In this document: positions 1-7,342 of the stretch, in pieces | How positions within the stretch are numbered: position 1 is the first letter of the stretch | Layout: every line of letters begins with the position of its first letter | NCBI GenBank assembly: GCA_030640155.1 | Contig: DAOWJX010000233.1 | Location: 1 to 9,020, forward strand | DNA: 9,020 bases | Direction: 5' to 3' | Source of the DNA: Candidatus Aegiribacteria sp. | GTDB taxonomy: Bacteria > Fermentibacterota > Fermentibacteria > Fermentibacterales > JCC-6 | Translations under genes and position numbers: made by a program | Notes under the pieces: model-generated | What the model was told of the DNA's origin: nothing | The model's input: only the letters and a program-made list of their open reading frames with translations | Database searches by the model: none

Positions 1-1010
1 TACAGGTCCAGGTCTCCGTCGTTGTCGTAATCGCCCCAGGTACCACTGACTGAACTCCCTCCGTCGTTGACGATTTCTCCGGTAGTGATAAGAGCGAAAG
101 TACCGTCACCGAGGTTCTGGTAGAGGTGATTGTCTTCTCCGTACCAGTTGGCGACGAAGAGGTCGAAGTCTCCGTCATTGTCGTAATCTCCCCAGCTGCC
201 TCCGATGGAGATGCGGTTGTCGTTCACGACCACTCCCTCGGTGAGCCTGGTAAAGGTTCCATCGCCATCGTTCCGATACAGGAAATTGTCGATCGGGACT
301 CCGTTGAAGGGATCGCTGTTGGCAGTGAATAGATCCTGATCGCCATCGTTGTCATAGTCGCACCAGCTGGAGCTCAGGCAGTGCTCATCATCGTTGACTA
401 TGTCTCCGGTGGTAATCTTCGTGAACGTACCGTCACCATTGCCGTGGTAGAGAAAGTTGTCTTCAACGAAAGTAGTGAAGGCGCCGTTGTCGACGTAGAT
501 ATCCAGATTCCCGTCGTTATCGTAGTCGACTATGCTCGAGTTGAATGACCAGCCACCGTCATTGACGATCTGCCCTGAGGTAATTTTGATGAAAGCGCCA
601 CCTCCCTGATTCATGTACAGATGGCTGCTGATTCCATTCCAGTTCGGGACGAAGAGATCAAGATGGCCGTCGTTGTCGAAGTCGCCGAAGCTGCACCCTG
701 AAGAGGTGCTGATGTCGGTGACCACCGGTCCCCCCGTAACCTGATCGAAGGTGCCGTCGCCGTTATTGATGAAGAGCAGATTGGATCGGTCGTTAAAAGC
801 GTGGGGAATGAAGAGATCCAGGTAGGTGTCGTTGTTGATGTCCCCCCAGGAGGATCCCTCGGAATAGCGGTCGTCGTTGACGATAGGACCAGTGGTGATC
901 CTGGTGAAGTCCTGAGCAGCAAGCTCTGTGCTCGCCAGGAAAAAGCTCAAGAGAACCGGTATTGACCATCCTGGTAATACAATTCCCACTGAGTGATTCT
1001 GCATCGTCAT
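1..1010 (-). CDS. Secreted VCBS/FG-GAP repeat protein, C-terminus off the left edge
   Basis: The minus-strand frame is open from the ATG at 1010 to the window edge (336 residues, no stop). GGAG lies five bases upstream of this ATG; a second ATG two codons later is possible but worse spaced. Residues 1-33 form a signal peptide: a hydrophobic stretch (IPVLLSFFLAS) and a likely cut near AAQ/D. The rest is six tandem repeats of 52-57 residues, each with a calcium-loop type motif of the form DYDNDGDLDLF (near residues 57, 110, 162, 218, 275 and 327), then LYxNxGDGTF and ITTGxIVND. This is the VCBS/FG-GAP pattern, which in known proteins forms integrin-alpha-like beta-propeller blades binding calcium. 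The sixth repeat is cut by the edge, so further blades or a sorting domain may follow. It is predicted to be exported to the cell surface or medium; the ligand is unknown. It is divergent from the gene at 1303. Confidence 0.9.
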   Translation of the reverse strand, partial: MTMQNHSVGIVLPGWSIPVLLSFFLASTELAAQDFTRITTGPIVNDDRYSEGSSWGDINNDTYLDLFIPHAFNDRSNLLFINNGDGTFDQVTGGPVVTDISTSSGCSFGDFDNDGHLDLFVPNWNGISSHLYMNQGGGAFIKITSGQIVNDGGWSFNSSIVDYDNDGNLDIYVDNGAFTTFVEDNFLYHGNGDGTFTKITTGDIVNDDEHCLSSSWCDYDNDGDQDLFTANSDPFNGVPIDNFLYRNDGDGTFTRLTEGVVVNDNRISIGGSWGDYDNDGDFDLFVANWYGEDNHLYQNLGDGTFALITTGEIVNDGGSSVSGTWGDYDNDGDLDL

Positions 1011-1302
1011 TTGAACTCCATTTACTAATAAGAATTTCTATTTTCAGTCATCCCGGAAATATCACCAGAGCAACTCATCTGCTCCCTCAAACCTCCGATT
1101 CCTTCCTGAAACTGACCATACTATCATAGAAACACCCGGTCAAACATTGATGCCATCAGATGTGCACTGGAACCTCAGCTCAATTGATTCAGACTTAATG
1201 TAACGGCTGTTTCCCAGGCCAAAGCAGCATATATTCTGAGTAATCGATATTTTATATCAGTGTTCTGAATTTATGATGAATACGGTATGTAGGAGGTTAA
1301 TC
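1011..1302. other. Intergenic region between divergent secreted-protein genes
   Basis: This 292-base spacer should hold the promoters for both flanking genes. I see no reading frame with a ribosome binding site apart from the unlikely upstream extension of the plus-strand gene at 1273. An AT-rich stretch around 1230-1258 contains TATATT at 1230-1235, but the bases 17 upstream (CTGTTT) match a sigma-70 -35 box poorly, so no promoter is assigned. No hairpin, repeat or RNA gene is evident. Confidence 0.5.
1291..1296 (+). promoter_or_regulatory. Shine-Dalgarno AGGAGG that decides the start at 1303
   Basis: A perfect AGGAGG is followed by six bases and the ATG at 1303. It lies inside the longer frame that begins at 1273. 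It therefore argues for the shorter protein, which begins directly with a signal peptide. Confidence 0.8.
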
Positions 1303-2703
1303 ATGCATTTGAAATTAATGATCGTTCTTGTCACATTATCCTTTGCGTATGCCTCCGTTGATGTTGTTGGCTGCTCTTTGGGCAACTTCGTGGTCTGGGG
1401 TGAGGCTCCCGGTATTTCATACCTGGCGGAAATCGAAGGTTCTCAGGATACCCTGGAATTCGGACAGTACTCCCCTACGCTGGGATTCGCTGTAATTAAT
1501 GGAGAACCTCGTCTTGTCATGACCACATCATCCTACCTGCAGCTTGTTGACGATACCCTCTATCTGATCGATCCCTCTCCCCTGAGTGTGGTAACATCAA
1601 GAGCTGTTGCCTCAACAGACCTCTGCTGGCTCAGCGAACCTGATTATGCGGAGGGAACCATACAGGTTGCGAGGCATCAGAACGAGGATGATGCTTTCTA
1701 TATTTCAGCGGATGCCTACCTGCCCATAAGCGGAGGAATGGAATGCAACGTCATCTCCGCCAGGTTCCAGTGCGACACCTCCGGAGATATGTATATCACC
1801 GATACACTAGGCGTCAGTTTGGATTCGTATTATGCAAGCATCAACTCCTACAGCAGGCCTGTCTGCTGCAGTTCAACTACACCGACCCAGCTTTGGAGCT
1901 ATCATAATGGATTCGGGACGCCCGGTTTGTGGCACTATGCCGGTGTTCATCAGATTGACGGGGCTACTGTACCAGGGGACTTCGAGCCCATGCTGCATGA
2001 TGTTTTTCATTTCGAATACTGCTATGGAGAGATCAGGGCGGTGGGTTCCTGCATGGATGGAGTGCTGGGATTCTGGACAACTGTCAATGACACCGAACTG
2101 TGGTACTCCATGTTCCTGCCTGGAACTGTCAAAGCGGTCTACTCCGAACCTGCTCCGTATGACATACCCGTTCTCTCTGCTATCGCCATGAGCGCAAACC
2201 CCCTTGATTACGGTCTTCTTCTAGTCTGGCAGGATGCGGGTGATATAAGGTGCGCCCATTGGGATAATGAGTGGAACTCCTTCTATCATGTGGTGGAGAC
2301 TGGTGTACCAGACCTTTACAACAGCAATCTCGCAGTCTGCAGTATCGACTCTGGCTATGTGGTCGCCTGGTCTGCAACACCGGTGCCGGAAACAAGGTTC
2401 ATTCAGAGAGGCGATGTTACATCAGTTGATGAAACACAGGGAACCGCATCGGGAGATGGCATACTTATCACTCCGAACCCCGTCGCAGCGGGACGTTCGA
2501 TTATGATCAGGGCCGGATCTGCTCCTGCTATAACATTTATAGAGATCTACGACCTTCACGGAAGACTTATGGCTCAGATAGATCCGGACAAATCGGGAGT
2601 AACCTGTTTTGATACATCCGAAATGCCTCCAGGGGCTTACATCGTCAGAAGCAGGACTGCAAACGGTGATTGTTCCCAGAAGATCATCCTGTTAAGTAAT
2701 TAG
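1303..2703 (+). CDS. Secreted protein with T9SS type A-like C-terminal sorting domain
   Basis: The protein is 466 residues from the ATG at 1303. An in-frame ATG at 1273 would add ten residues but has no ribosome binding site. Residues 1-17 are a classical signal peptide (MHLKLMIVLVTLSFAYA). The body is beta-rich with many aromatic residues and scattered cysteines. Stretches such as LLLVWQDAGDIRCAHWDNEW and GYVVAWSA resemble blades of a BNR/sialidase-like propeller, but the repeats are too diverged to count, so the body stays of unknown function. The last 80 residues (387-466) show ITPNPV, then IEIYDLHGRLM, then PPGAYIVRS, and end in a KIILL strand. That is the layout of the type A sorting domain (TIGR04183-like), which in T9SS bacteria directs passage across the outer membrane and surface attachment. 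Export is well supported; T9SS dependence is inferred. Confidence 0.85.
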   Translation: MHLKLMIVLVTLSFAYASVDVVGCSLGNFVVWGEAPGISYLAEIEGSQDTLEFGQYSPTLGFAVINGEPRLVMTTSSYLQLVDDTLYLIDPSPLSVVTSRAVASTDLCWLSEPDYAEGTIQVARHQNEDDAFYISADAYLPISGGMECNVISARFQCDTSGDMYITDTLGVSLDSYYASINSYSRPVCCSSTTPTQLWSYHNGFGTPGLWHYAGVHQIDGATVPGDFEPMLHDVFHFEYCYGEIRAVGSCMDGVLGFWTTVNDTELWYSMFLPGTVKAVYSEPAPYDIPVLSAIAMSANPLDYGLLLVWQDAGDIRCAHWDNEWNSFYHVVETGVPDLYNSNLAVCSIDSGYVVAWSATPVPETRFIQRGDVTSVDETQGTASGDGILITPNPVAAGRSIMIRAGSAPAITFIEIYDLHGRLMAQIDPDKSGVTCFDTSEMPPGAYIVRSRTANGDCSQKIILLSN

Positions 2704-2777
2704 CCCGTAAATCTCAACACCATTCGTACCCGATTTCATCATGATATTCCTACTCTTTTCATATGTATTAATAATGA

Positions 2778-2783
2778 TATACT
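2778..2783 (+). promoter_or_regulatory. Possible -10 element upstream of the DNRLRE-like gene
   Basis: TATACT differs from the sigma-70 consensus TATAAT at one base. It lies in an AT-rich 140-base spacer, 60 bases before the ATG at 2844. The matching -35 region (around 2754-2760, TCTTTTC) is poor, so this is a weak call. Confidence 0.25.
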
Positions 2784-2843
2784 TGCGTCTTGACTGATCC
2801 GGAAAAATAAAAAAACTTACAGAAAATGACAGAAAGGAAGACA

Positions 2844-3439
2844 ATGAAATTATTCATTTCAATAGTAATGTTTGTCGCTGTGCTTAGTGCTTCTGCCGCG
2901 AATACACTATCTACCCGTCACAGGACACACATACAATTGACGGAGGCGGATGCTTCGGAAATCTGACTTATTGCGAAATCGCCTGGCGCCCTTCATGTGG
3001 ACATCCGGACACTCGCGTTATGATGCAGTTCGATCTTGAGGAGTACACTGGATATACAATCGATTCCGCCGTTCTCAGATTCATGATCTATGATGCGGGA
3101 TGTGTGGGTACTACATTTGACATCTTTCATATAACCCAAGAATGGGACGAAACCTGGAGCGGTTCTCATGCGTCTCACGGCAATGATGTCTGGTATGACA
3201 ATTACAACATCGGAAGCACCGGATGGCATGAACTCGATATCACTGATCTGATTCAAACCTGGCTGAGTGGTTCACTTGAAAACCATGGGCTTGTGATGGC
3301 TTGTATCAATAATAATCAGGCTGATTCGCGAATGTACTCCAGAGATGTGTCTTCGGAATCCCTGCGACCATATATTCTACTCACTGTGCCGTTAGCTTTC
3401 GATCAGAGTACCTGGGGATCTATTAAAAACACTTTCTGA
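2844..3439 (+). pseudogene. DNRLRE-like secreted protein gene with a -1 frameshift after the signal peptide
   Basis: An ATG at 2844 has an AAGGAAG ribosome binding site nearby and begins a clear signal peptide (MKLFISIVMFVAVLSASAA). That frame stops at 2964-2966 after 40 residues. The frame one base back is open from 2888 to the TGA at 3437-3439. It reads IYPSQDTHTIDGG, then RVMMQFDLEEYTGYTIDSAV, AVLRFMIYD and finally RPYILLTV. This is the layout of DNRLRE/disaggregatase-related beta-sandwich domains (PSxDTyI, RxLlrFDL, I.SA.LrL, RPYLxvtY). Joining the two frames gives about 198 residues, close to signal peptide plus one such domain. The ATG at 3020 in the second frame has no ribosome binding site and falls inside the domain, so it is not a real start. 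One base lost between 2888 and 2963 explains everything; a sequencing or assembly error would look the same. The protein ends in STWGSIKNTF. Confidence 0.75.
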
Positions 3440-3494
3440 CAGAATTGGAGAAGCTGTCTCCTCAGCAGGATGTTGAATCGAGGAAGTAATAATC

Positions 3495-3764
3495 ATGAGA
3501 GTTGAAATAACCGTTTCCGGACGGGTTCAGGGAGTCTGTTTCAGATATTACACATTTGAAACAGCCAAGTCACTTGGGCTGAAGGGATTCGTAAAGAATC
3601 TCCCTGATGGCACGGTCAGTATCAGTGCAGAAGGTGAGGTAAGTTCTCTTCATGAACTTGTCCGGTGGGTAGAGAGTGGCCCGCCAGGAGCGATAGTCAG
3701 AACAATTGATGTAAATTTCTCCCAACCTTCAGATGAATTTGCCGGTTTCACAATACGATATTGA
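3495..3764 (+). CDS. acyP: Acylphosphatase
   Basis: This is a complete 89-residue protein, the usual length for the family, with AGGAAG eight bases before the ATG. The N-terminal signature GRVQGVCFRYY (residues 9-19) forms the phosphate-binding loop and carries the catalytic arginine, R17. The second signature GFVKNLPDGTV (31-41) carries the catalytic asparagine, N35. The 18-residue spacing between them matches characterised acylphosphatases. The enzyme hydrolyses acyl-phosphates such as acetyl phosphate or 1,3-bisphosphoglycerate to a carboxylate and phosphate; its physiological role is usually uncertain. It has no signal peptide and should be cytoplasmic. It lies 55 bases after the frameshifted DNRLRE-like gene on the same strand and may be cotranscribed, but nothing links the two functions. 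It converges with the propeller gene, with 51 bases between the stops and no clear terminator. Confidence 0.95.
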   Translation: MRVEITVSGRVQGVCFRYYTFETAKSLGLKGFVKNLPDGTVSISAEGEVSSLHELVRWVESGPPGAIVRTIDVNFSQPSDEFAGFTIRY

Positions 3765-3815
3765 CTAACGCGGCTGCACATATACATATACCAATCCGTT
3801 CTTCTGCAGATCTGT

Positions 3816-5177
3816 TTATCTGTTAATTACGAACCTACGGGCAAGCATCTCTCCATCCGATGTGAGGAGACAGATGTAAACCCCGTTGGGCATTCCGCAA
3901 CAATTCCAGATAATCTCATGAAGACCGGCAGATTGTTCACCGGTTATAAGCTTTGCTGCGCGGCGTCCGAGGATATCGTATATTGCCAGGTCAACCGAAC
4001 CGATACCCTGGACAGTATAGGTGACAGTTACACAATTCCGGACCGGCGATGAACATATCATGGTAAGATGGCCCTGCGCGGGTCGGGAGGGAGTTTCCAT
4101 TCCCTGTCCCGAATCATACCATGCATGTTTAAGAACGGCACTGCTTCCCTGGGCATAGGAAATGTGGGGGTTATCATCGTTTCCGAGTGCGATGGAATTC
4201 TGTATTCCTGCGTTACTGCTTTCGTCGAGAACAAGGATATCCCAGGTGGAACCGGTCCAGCGGGCATACTTGAGCACTGTGCTTCGGTATGAGATGTGAG
4301 GGAACTCCTCTGAATCAACTGCTATAGAGGGTTCTTTCCCGGTGATTGAGTTGTAGTCAACAGTTGTTATCTGCCAGTCCGAACCGTTGTAATATGCGTA
4401 TTTCAAGTCGTCGGTTATCCAATATGTGTAGGCAATATGCGGATGATCTGACCCATCAACGGCAATAGACGTGTTAATGCCCTCGAAACCGTAATACCCA
4501 ACTGTATCCAGTGTAACCTTTTCCCAGTCAGTACCGTTCCAGCGGGCATACTTGAGATATTCAGCTGCGCTGATGTACGATATGTGGGGATAGTCGGACG
4601 AGTCGAGGTCAAGCGAGTTGCAATAGCCCGTGCAGGAGCCCTCTTCTACCGTAGTTATCTGCCAGTCTGAACCATCCCACCTGGCATATTTCAGACATCC
4701 TCCTGTTTCATTACACCATGAAACATGAGGTCGATCCTGAGAATCAAGCGCAAGTGATGGCCATATGAGCCCATAGCCCGAATCAACTACATCAACTGAA
4801 TGCCATGCAGAACCGTCCCAATAGGCATATCTTATTGTATCACCCGGATTACCATGCTCTGTAGAATACGCTATATGGGGGTTTCCAAGTGAATCCAATG
4901 CTATAGAGATGCTTTTGTCCAGCTCGTCGGGGCCGACACCTGTATCAACAGTCTCGATGAACCATTCGTTCCCCGTCCAGCATGCGTACTTCAATGTATG
5001 GTTGTAGGCATCCAGATAGGCAATATGCGGATAATCAGCCGAGTCTATCGCTATAGAGGAATACCATCCAACATTCACGGAGCTGTCTACTGTCTCGAAA
5101 TTCCATTGAGCAAAGGATGTCCCCGCAGTTAACAGTACTGTAGTAAATACGAGTACAATTCGCCCGGTCATAGTCAT
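3816..5177 (-). CDS. Secreted seven-repeat beta-propeller protein with C-terminal sorting domain
   Basis: The chosen start at 5177 gives 453 residues. AGGAG sits eight bases upstream, and the protein then opens with a signal peptide (MTMTGRIVLVFTTVLLTAGT, cut near SFAQ/W). An in-frame extension to 5264 adds 29 residues with no export logic. Seven repeats of 44-50 residues follow, each with PHIAY/PHISY (proline at about residues 50, 100, 150, 197, 246, 293 and 337), then LKYAxWxGxxW, xxTVD and SIAxDS. Seven such units fit one closed seven-bladed propeller; this fold is inferred. Residues from about 376 to the end resemble a T9SS type A or FlgD-like sorting domain: VDLAIYDILGRRAAKL, then GLHEIIWN, then PNGVYICLL and a final basic strand. 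It is predicted to be secreted or surface-held; its binding partner is unknown. It is divergent from the msr fusion gene. Confidence 0.85.
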   Translation of the reverse strand: MTMTGRIVLVFTTVLLTAGTSFAQWNFETVDSSVNVGWYSSIAIDSADYPHIAYLDAYNHTLKYACWTGNEWFIETVDTGVGPDELDKSISIALDSLGNPHIAYSTEHGNPGDTIRYAYWDGSAWHSVDVVDSGYGLIWPSLALDSQDRPHVSWCNETGGCLKYARWDGSDWQITTVEEGSCTGYCNSLDLDSSDYPHISYISAAEYLKYARWNGTDWEKVTLDTVGYYGFEGINTSIAVDGSDHPHIAYTYWITDDLKYAYYNGSDWQITTVDYNSITGKEPSIAVDSEEFPHISYRSTVLKYARWTGSTWDILVLDESSNAGIQNSIALGNDDNPHISYAQGSSAVLKHAWYDSGQGMETPSRPAQGHLTMICSSPVRNCVTVTYTVQGIGSVDLAIYDILGRRAAKLITGEQSAGLHEIIWNCCGMPNGVYICLLTSDGEMLARRFVINR

Positions 5178-5185
5178 AACCCCAT

Positions 5186-5190
5186 CTCCT
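5186..5190 (-). promoter_or_regulatory. Shine-Dalgarno AGGAG that decides the propeller start at 5177
   Basis: On the minus strand AGGAG is followed by eight bases and the ATG at 5177. It lies inside the longer open frame that begins at 5264. It supports the shorter protein that opens with a signal peptide. Confidence 0.7.
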
Positions 5191-5345
5191 GTTGTTGTAC
5201 AATCCGGTATTCCTAGTTCTGTCTCATGAAATATTGTTATTAAGATCCCTTTGTGAAAGAGCACCTCTTTTCAATAATCCGATCAGTTATTATGACATGA
5301 GGAAAAGTATCAGCAATGATCCCGTTACCGAATAAACAGAGTATC

Positions 5346-5350
5346 GGAGG
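5346..5350 (+). promoter_or_regulatory. Shine-Dalgarno GGAGG that decides the msrBA start at 5358
   Basis: GGAGG is followed by seven bases and the ATG at 5358. The longer frame from 5316 would place this site within the coding region and put a polar 14-residue tail in front of the signal peptide. The shorter start is preferred. Confidence 0.75.
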
Positions 5351-5357
5351 ATGCAAT

Positions 5358-6290
5358 ATGAGGGTTAGCACCATAGTTGCGATTATCTTCTCCGGGTTGA
5401 TTGTATTGAGCGTCACCATTCCATCAGGAAGTGAGGATGAAATGAATTACAGGGAACTCACCCCCGAAGAAGAGCATGTGATCCTTGATGGAGGAACTGA
5501 AGCTCCTTTTACCGGAGAATACGTTGATCATTCTGAGAAAGGGATCTACCTGTGCAGACGATGCGGCGCCGAACTTTATACGTCTGACAGTAAGTTCCCA
5601 TCACACTGCGGGTGGCCTTCGTTCGATGATGAAATAGAAGGAGCGATTGAACGGAGACCTGATCCGGATGGAATCAGGATGGAAATTCTATGTGCTGCCT
5701 GTGGGGCACATCTCGGGCATGTATTCACGGGAGAGGGTTATACACCTGCTGACACCAGGCATTGCGTAAATTCCATATCCATGATATTTCAACCCGCAAT
5801 AACAGAAGAAACAGCGATATTCGCCGGTGGGTGCTTCTGGGGTCTGGAGCATCTGTTCATGCAGCAGGAAGGTGTTCTTAAGACCGAAGCAGGCTACACG
5901 GGCGGAGAGCTGGAGGAACCTTCCTACCAGAATGTCTGCAGTGGCACAACGGGACATACCGAAGCGGTCCGGATTGTCTTCGATCCTTCGATAGTAAGTT
6001 ATGAAAAACTTGCGAAGCTGTTCTTCGAGATACATGACCCCACGCAGATAAACCGTCAGGGAGCGGACACTGGAACGCAGTACCGTTCAGCTGTCTTCTA
6101 CACATCGGAAGAGCAGAAAGTAACCGCGGAGCGCCTTGTAGACCTTCTGAATGACAGTGGTTACAGAGTTGTAACGGAGATCGAGCCTGTATCTGTTTTC
6201 TGGCCCGCTGAGGATTACCACCAGCAGTACTATGAAAAAAACAACATCAATTCACGCTGTTCTTTAAGAGTGAGACGATTTAACGATTAA
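5358..6290 (+). CDS. msrBA: Exported bifunctional methionine sulfoxide reductase, MsrB-MsrA fusion
   Basis: The 310-residue protein starts at 5358. Residues 1-21 are a hydrophobic export signal (VSTIVAIIFSGLIVLSVTIP) without an obvious lipobox, so it is a cleaved signal or an anchor. Residues 29-146 are MsrB. They carry two CxxC zinc pairs (C66/C69 and C112/C115), GWPSF at 85-89 with C84 just before it at the position of the known recycling cysteine, HLGHVF, and the catalytic cysteine C136 in RHCVNS. Residues 152-310 are MsrA. They carry GGCFWG with catalytic C159, GYTGG, GHTEAV, DPTQINRQGADTGTQYRS and YHQQYYEKN; C301 is a candidate resolving cysteine. MsrA reduces S and MsrB reduces R methionine sulfoxide, so one protein repairs both forms. 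No thioredoxin-like domain is fused, so an external electron donor is needed. Its export suggests it protects envelope or secreted proteins. Confidence 0.95.
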   Translation: MRVSTIVAIIFSGLIVLSVTIPSGSEDEMNYRELTPEEEHVILDGGTEAPFTGEYVDHSEKGIYLCRRCGAELYTSDSKFPSHCGWPSFDDEIEGAIERRPDPDGIRMEILCAACGAHLGHVFTGEGYTPADTRHCVNSISMIFQPAITEETAIFAGGCFWGLEHLFMQQEGVLKTEAGYTGGELEEPSYQNVCSGTTGHTEAVRIVFDPSIVSYEKLAKLFFEIHDPTQINRQGADTGTQYRSAVFYTSEEQKVTAERLVDLLNDSGYRVVTEIEPVSVFWPAEDYHQQYYEKNNINSRCSLRVRRFND

Positions 6291-6319
6291 CCTGCTGCAC
6301 AGGAGCATATCCTGGCCGG

Positions 6320-7342
6320 CTAACTGATGATACTTCCAAGACGGGTAGCGAAAGCCTGATTTCCCGGTTTTTCCCGGATTGTCTCAACACCGGATGGAGC
6401 CCAGCCACCGGAATAGGAGACAAGAATATGTCCTTCTTCGCCGGTCACCATTTGTTCAACATCCTTATGCAGGCAATCGACGATTGTCCTTGTGACAGGA
6501 TGAGGAAAAAGGCCTGTCCATCGCGGCTCGTTCTCCTCGTACCACTGCTGACTCCCGGCAGAGACTATAATTCTGTTGGGATTAATACGCTCAATGTAAC
6601 GCAGGTCAGTACCATGCATGCTGCCGTGATGAGAAGATCGCAGAAGATCACACTTCAGCTGGTCAGAAGTATCGTTACGTTCAGCAAATCCCAGAGCATC
6701 AGGTACGAACTGGATTCTGTGAGTACGGGGGAACTCTTCTGTGATTTTCCCCCAGGATTCATATTCAGCATCACCGGCGATAATTACATATGAATTCAGC
6801 AGTTTGAATTTCAACACCACCGAAGCGTTGTTCTTGTCAACTCCAAATGTGTCAAAGCGATTTCTAAGATCAATCGAAGGAGCAAGTACAGTCACATGTA
6901 CCTTGCCAAAATCAAACTCGGATCCGGCTGCCAATCGCATGAAGGAGATATTATGATTCAGGATGAGTTTCCTCAGGGTATTGTTGTACCTTGAGGATGT
7001 TGTTCTGAACCCGCAATCCCAGAAGGAATTAACCCTGTTCTTAGATGAATCCGAAGAGTCCGCGTACTCGTCAAGGAATATTTTCAATGCTCCGTAGTGA
7101 TCTTCGTGTGGATGTGTAACACAGGCGAATTCGATGCGGTACATATCTGAATCCTGATCTGTCCTGATCGAGATCAGTTCTTTCAAATAATCCAATACTA
7201 GTTCCGGAGCTTTGCGTGGACCAAAATCGATAATACCGAATCTTGCTATTGCGGGAGAACCGTAATCAGGGAACTCTACTATTGTTGCATCACCATGACC
7301 GACGTTGAGAAAGTGAAATCTGAGATATTCATTCCTTTTCAT
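6320..7342 (-). CDS. Soluble ComEC/Rec2-like metallo-beta-lactamase-fold hydrolase
   Basis: The protein is 340 residues from the ATG at 7342, which overlaps the upstream stop as ATGA. A longer GTG frame from 7429 would overlap that gene by 91 bases and lacks a ribosome binding site. Motifs in order are FHFLNVGHGDATIVEF (about 9-24), the position of DVGQGD in ComEC; IIDFG; the metal motif THPHEDH (76-82; H77, H79, D81, H82); AGDAE (aspartate at 191) as the later metal ligand; and SSHHGS (236-241). These mark the metallo-beta-lactamase fold as found in the ComEC C-terminal domain, a phosphodiesterase or nuclease type. There is no membrane channel, competence domain or signal peptide, so it should be cytoplasmic. 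Its substrate is unknown; nucleic acid or a nucleotide is plausible. It is the last gene of the right-hand operon. Confidence 0.85.
   Translation of the reverse strand: MKRNEYLRFHFLNVGHGDATIVEFPDYGSPAIARFGIIDFGPRKAPELVLDYLKELISIRTDQDSDMYRIEFACVTHPHEDHYGALKIFLDEYADSSDSSKNRVNSFWDCGFRTTSSRYNNTLRKLILNHNISFMRLAAGSEFDFGKVHVTVLAPSIDLRNRFDTFGVDKNNASVVLKFKLLNSYVIIAGDAEYESWGKITEEFPRTHRIQFVPDALGFAERNDTSDQLKCDLLRSSHHGSMHGTDLRYIERINPNRIIVSAGSQQWYEENEPRWTGLFPHPVTRTIVDCLHKDVEQMVTGEEGHILVSYSGGWAPSGVETIREKPGNQAFATRLGSIIS

Larger units (their letters stand above)
5178..5357. other. Divergent promoter region between propeller gene and msrBA
   Basis: This 180-base spacer separates two divergent starts and must carry promoters in both directions. 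On the plus strand TATTAT at 5288-5293 could serve as a -10 box, but the bases 17 upstream (CTCTTT) are a poor -35, so the site is not called. I see no convincing operator palindrome. Confidence 0.4.

Noticed and set aside
1..900. Regular DNA repeats as a possible CRISPR array or satellite
   Set aside because: The period is about 160-170 bases, the units are diverged, and the frame is open throughout; they are protein repeats.
611..922. Minus-strand open frame rich in Ser and Thr, and a plus-strand frame at 126-332
   Set aside because: Both overlap the VCBS repeat gene in other frames. Their low complexity comes from the repeated coding sequence, and neither has a ribosome binding site.
3020..3439. 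Independent 139-residue gene starting at 3020
   Set aside because: There is no ribosome binding site, and the start cuts into a domain whose beginning is encoded just upstream in the same frame.
3447..3461. Hairpin GGAGA-AGCTG-TCTCC as a terminator between the DNRLRE-like gene and acyP
   Set aside because: The stem is only five base pairs and no T-run follows; chance occurrence is likely.
5178..5264. N-terminal extension of the propeller protein
   Set aside because: It would bury the signal peptide 29 residues inside, while AGGAG at 5186-5190 fits the start at 5177.
6300..6314. Hairpin CAGGA-GCATA-TCCTG between convergent msrBA and MBL genes
   Set aside because: The position suits a bidirectional terminator, but the stem is five pairs with no T-run on either side, so it is not called.
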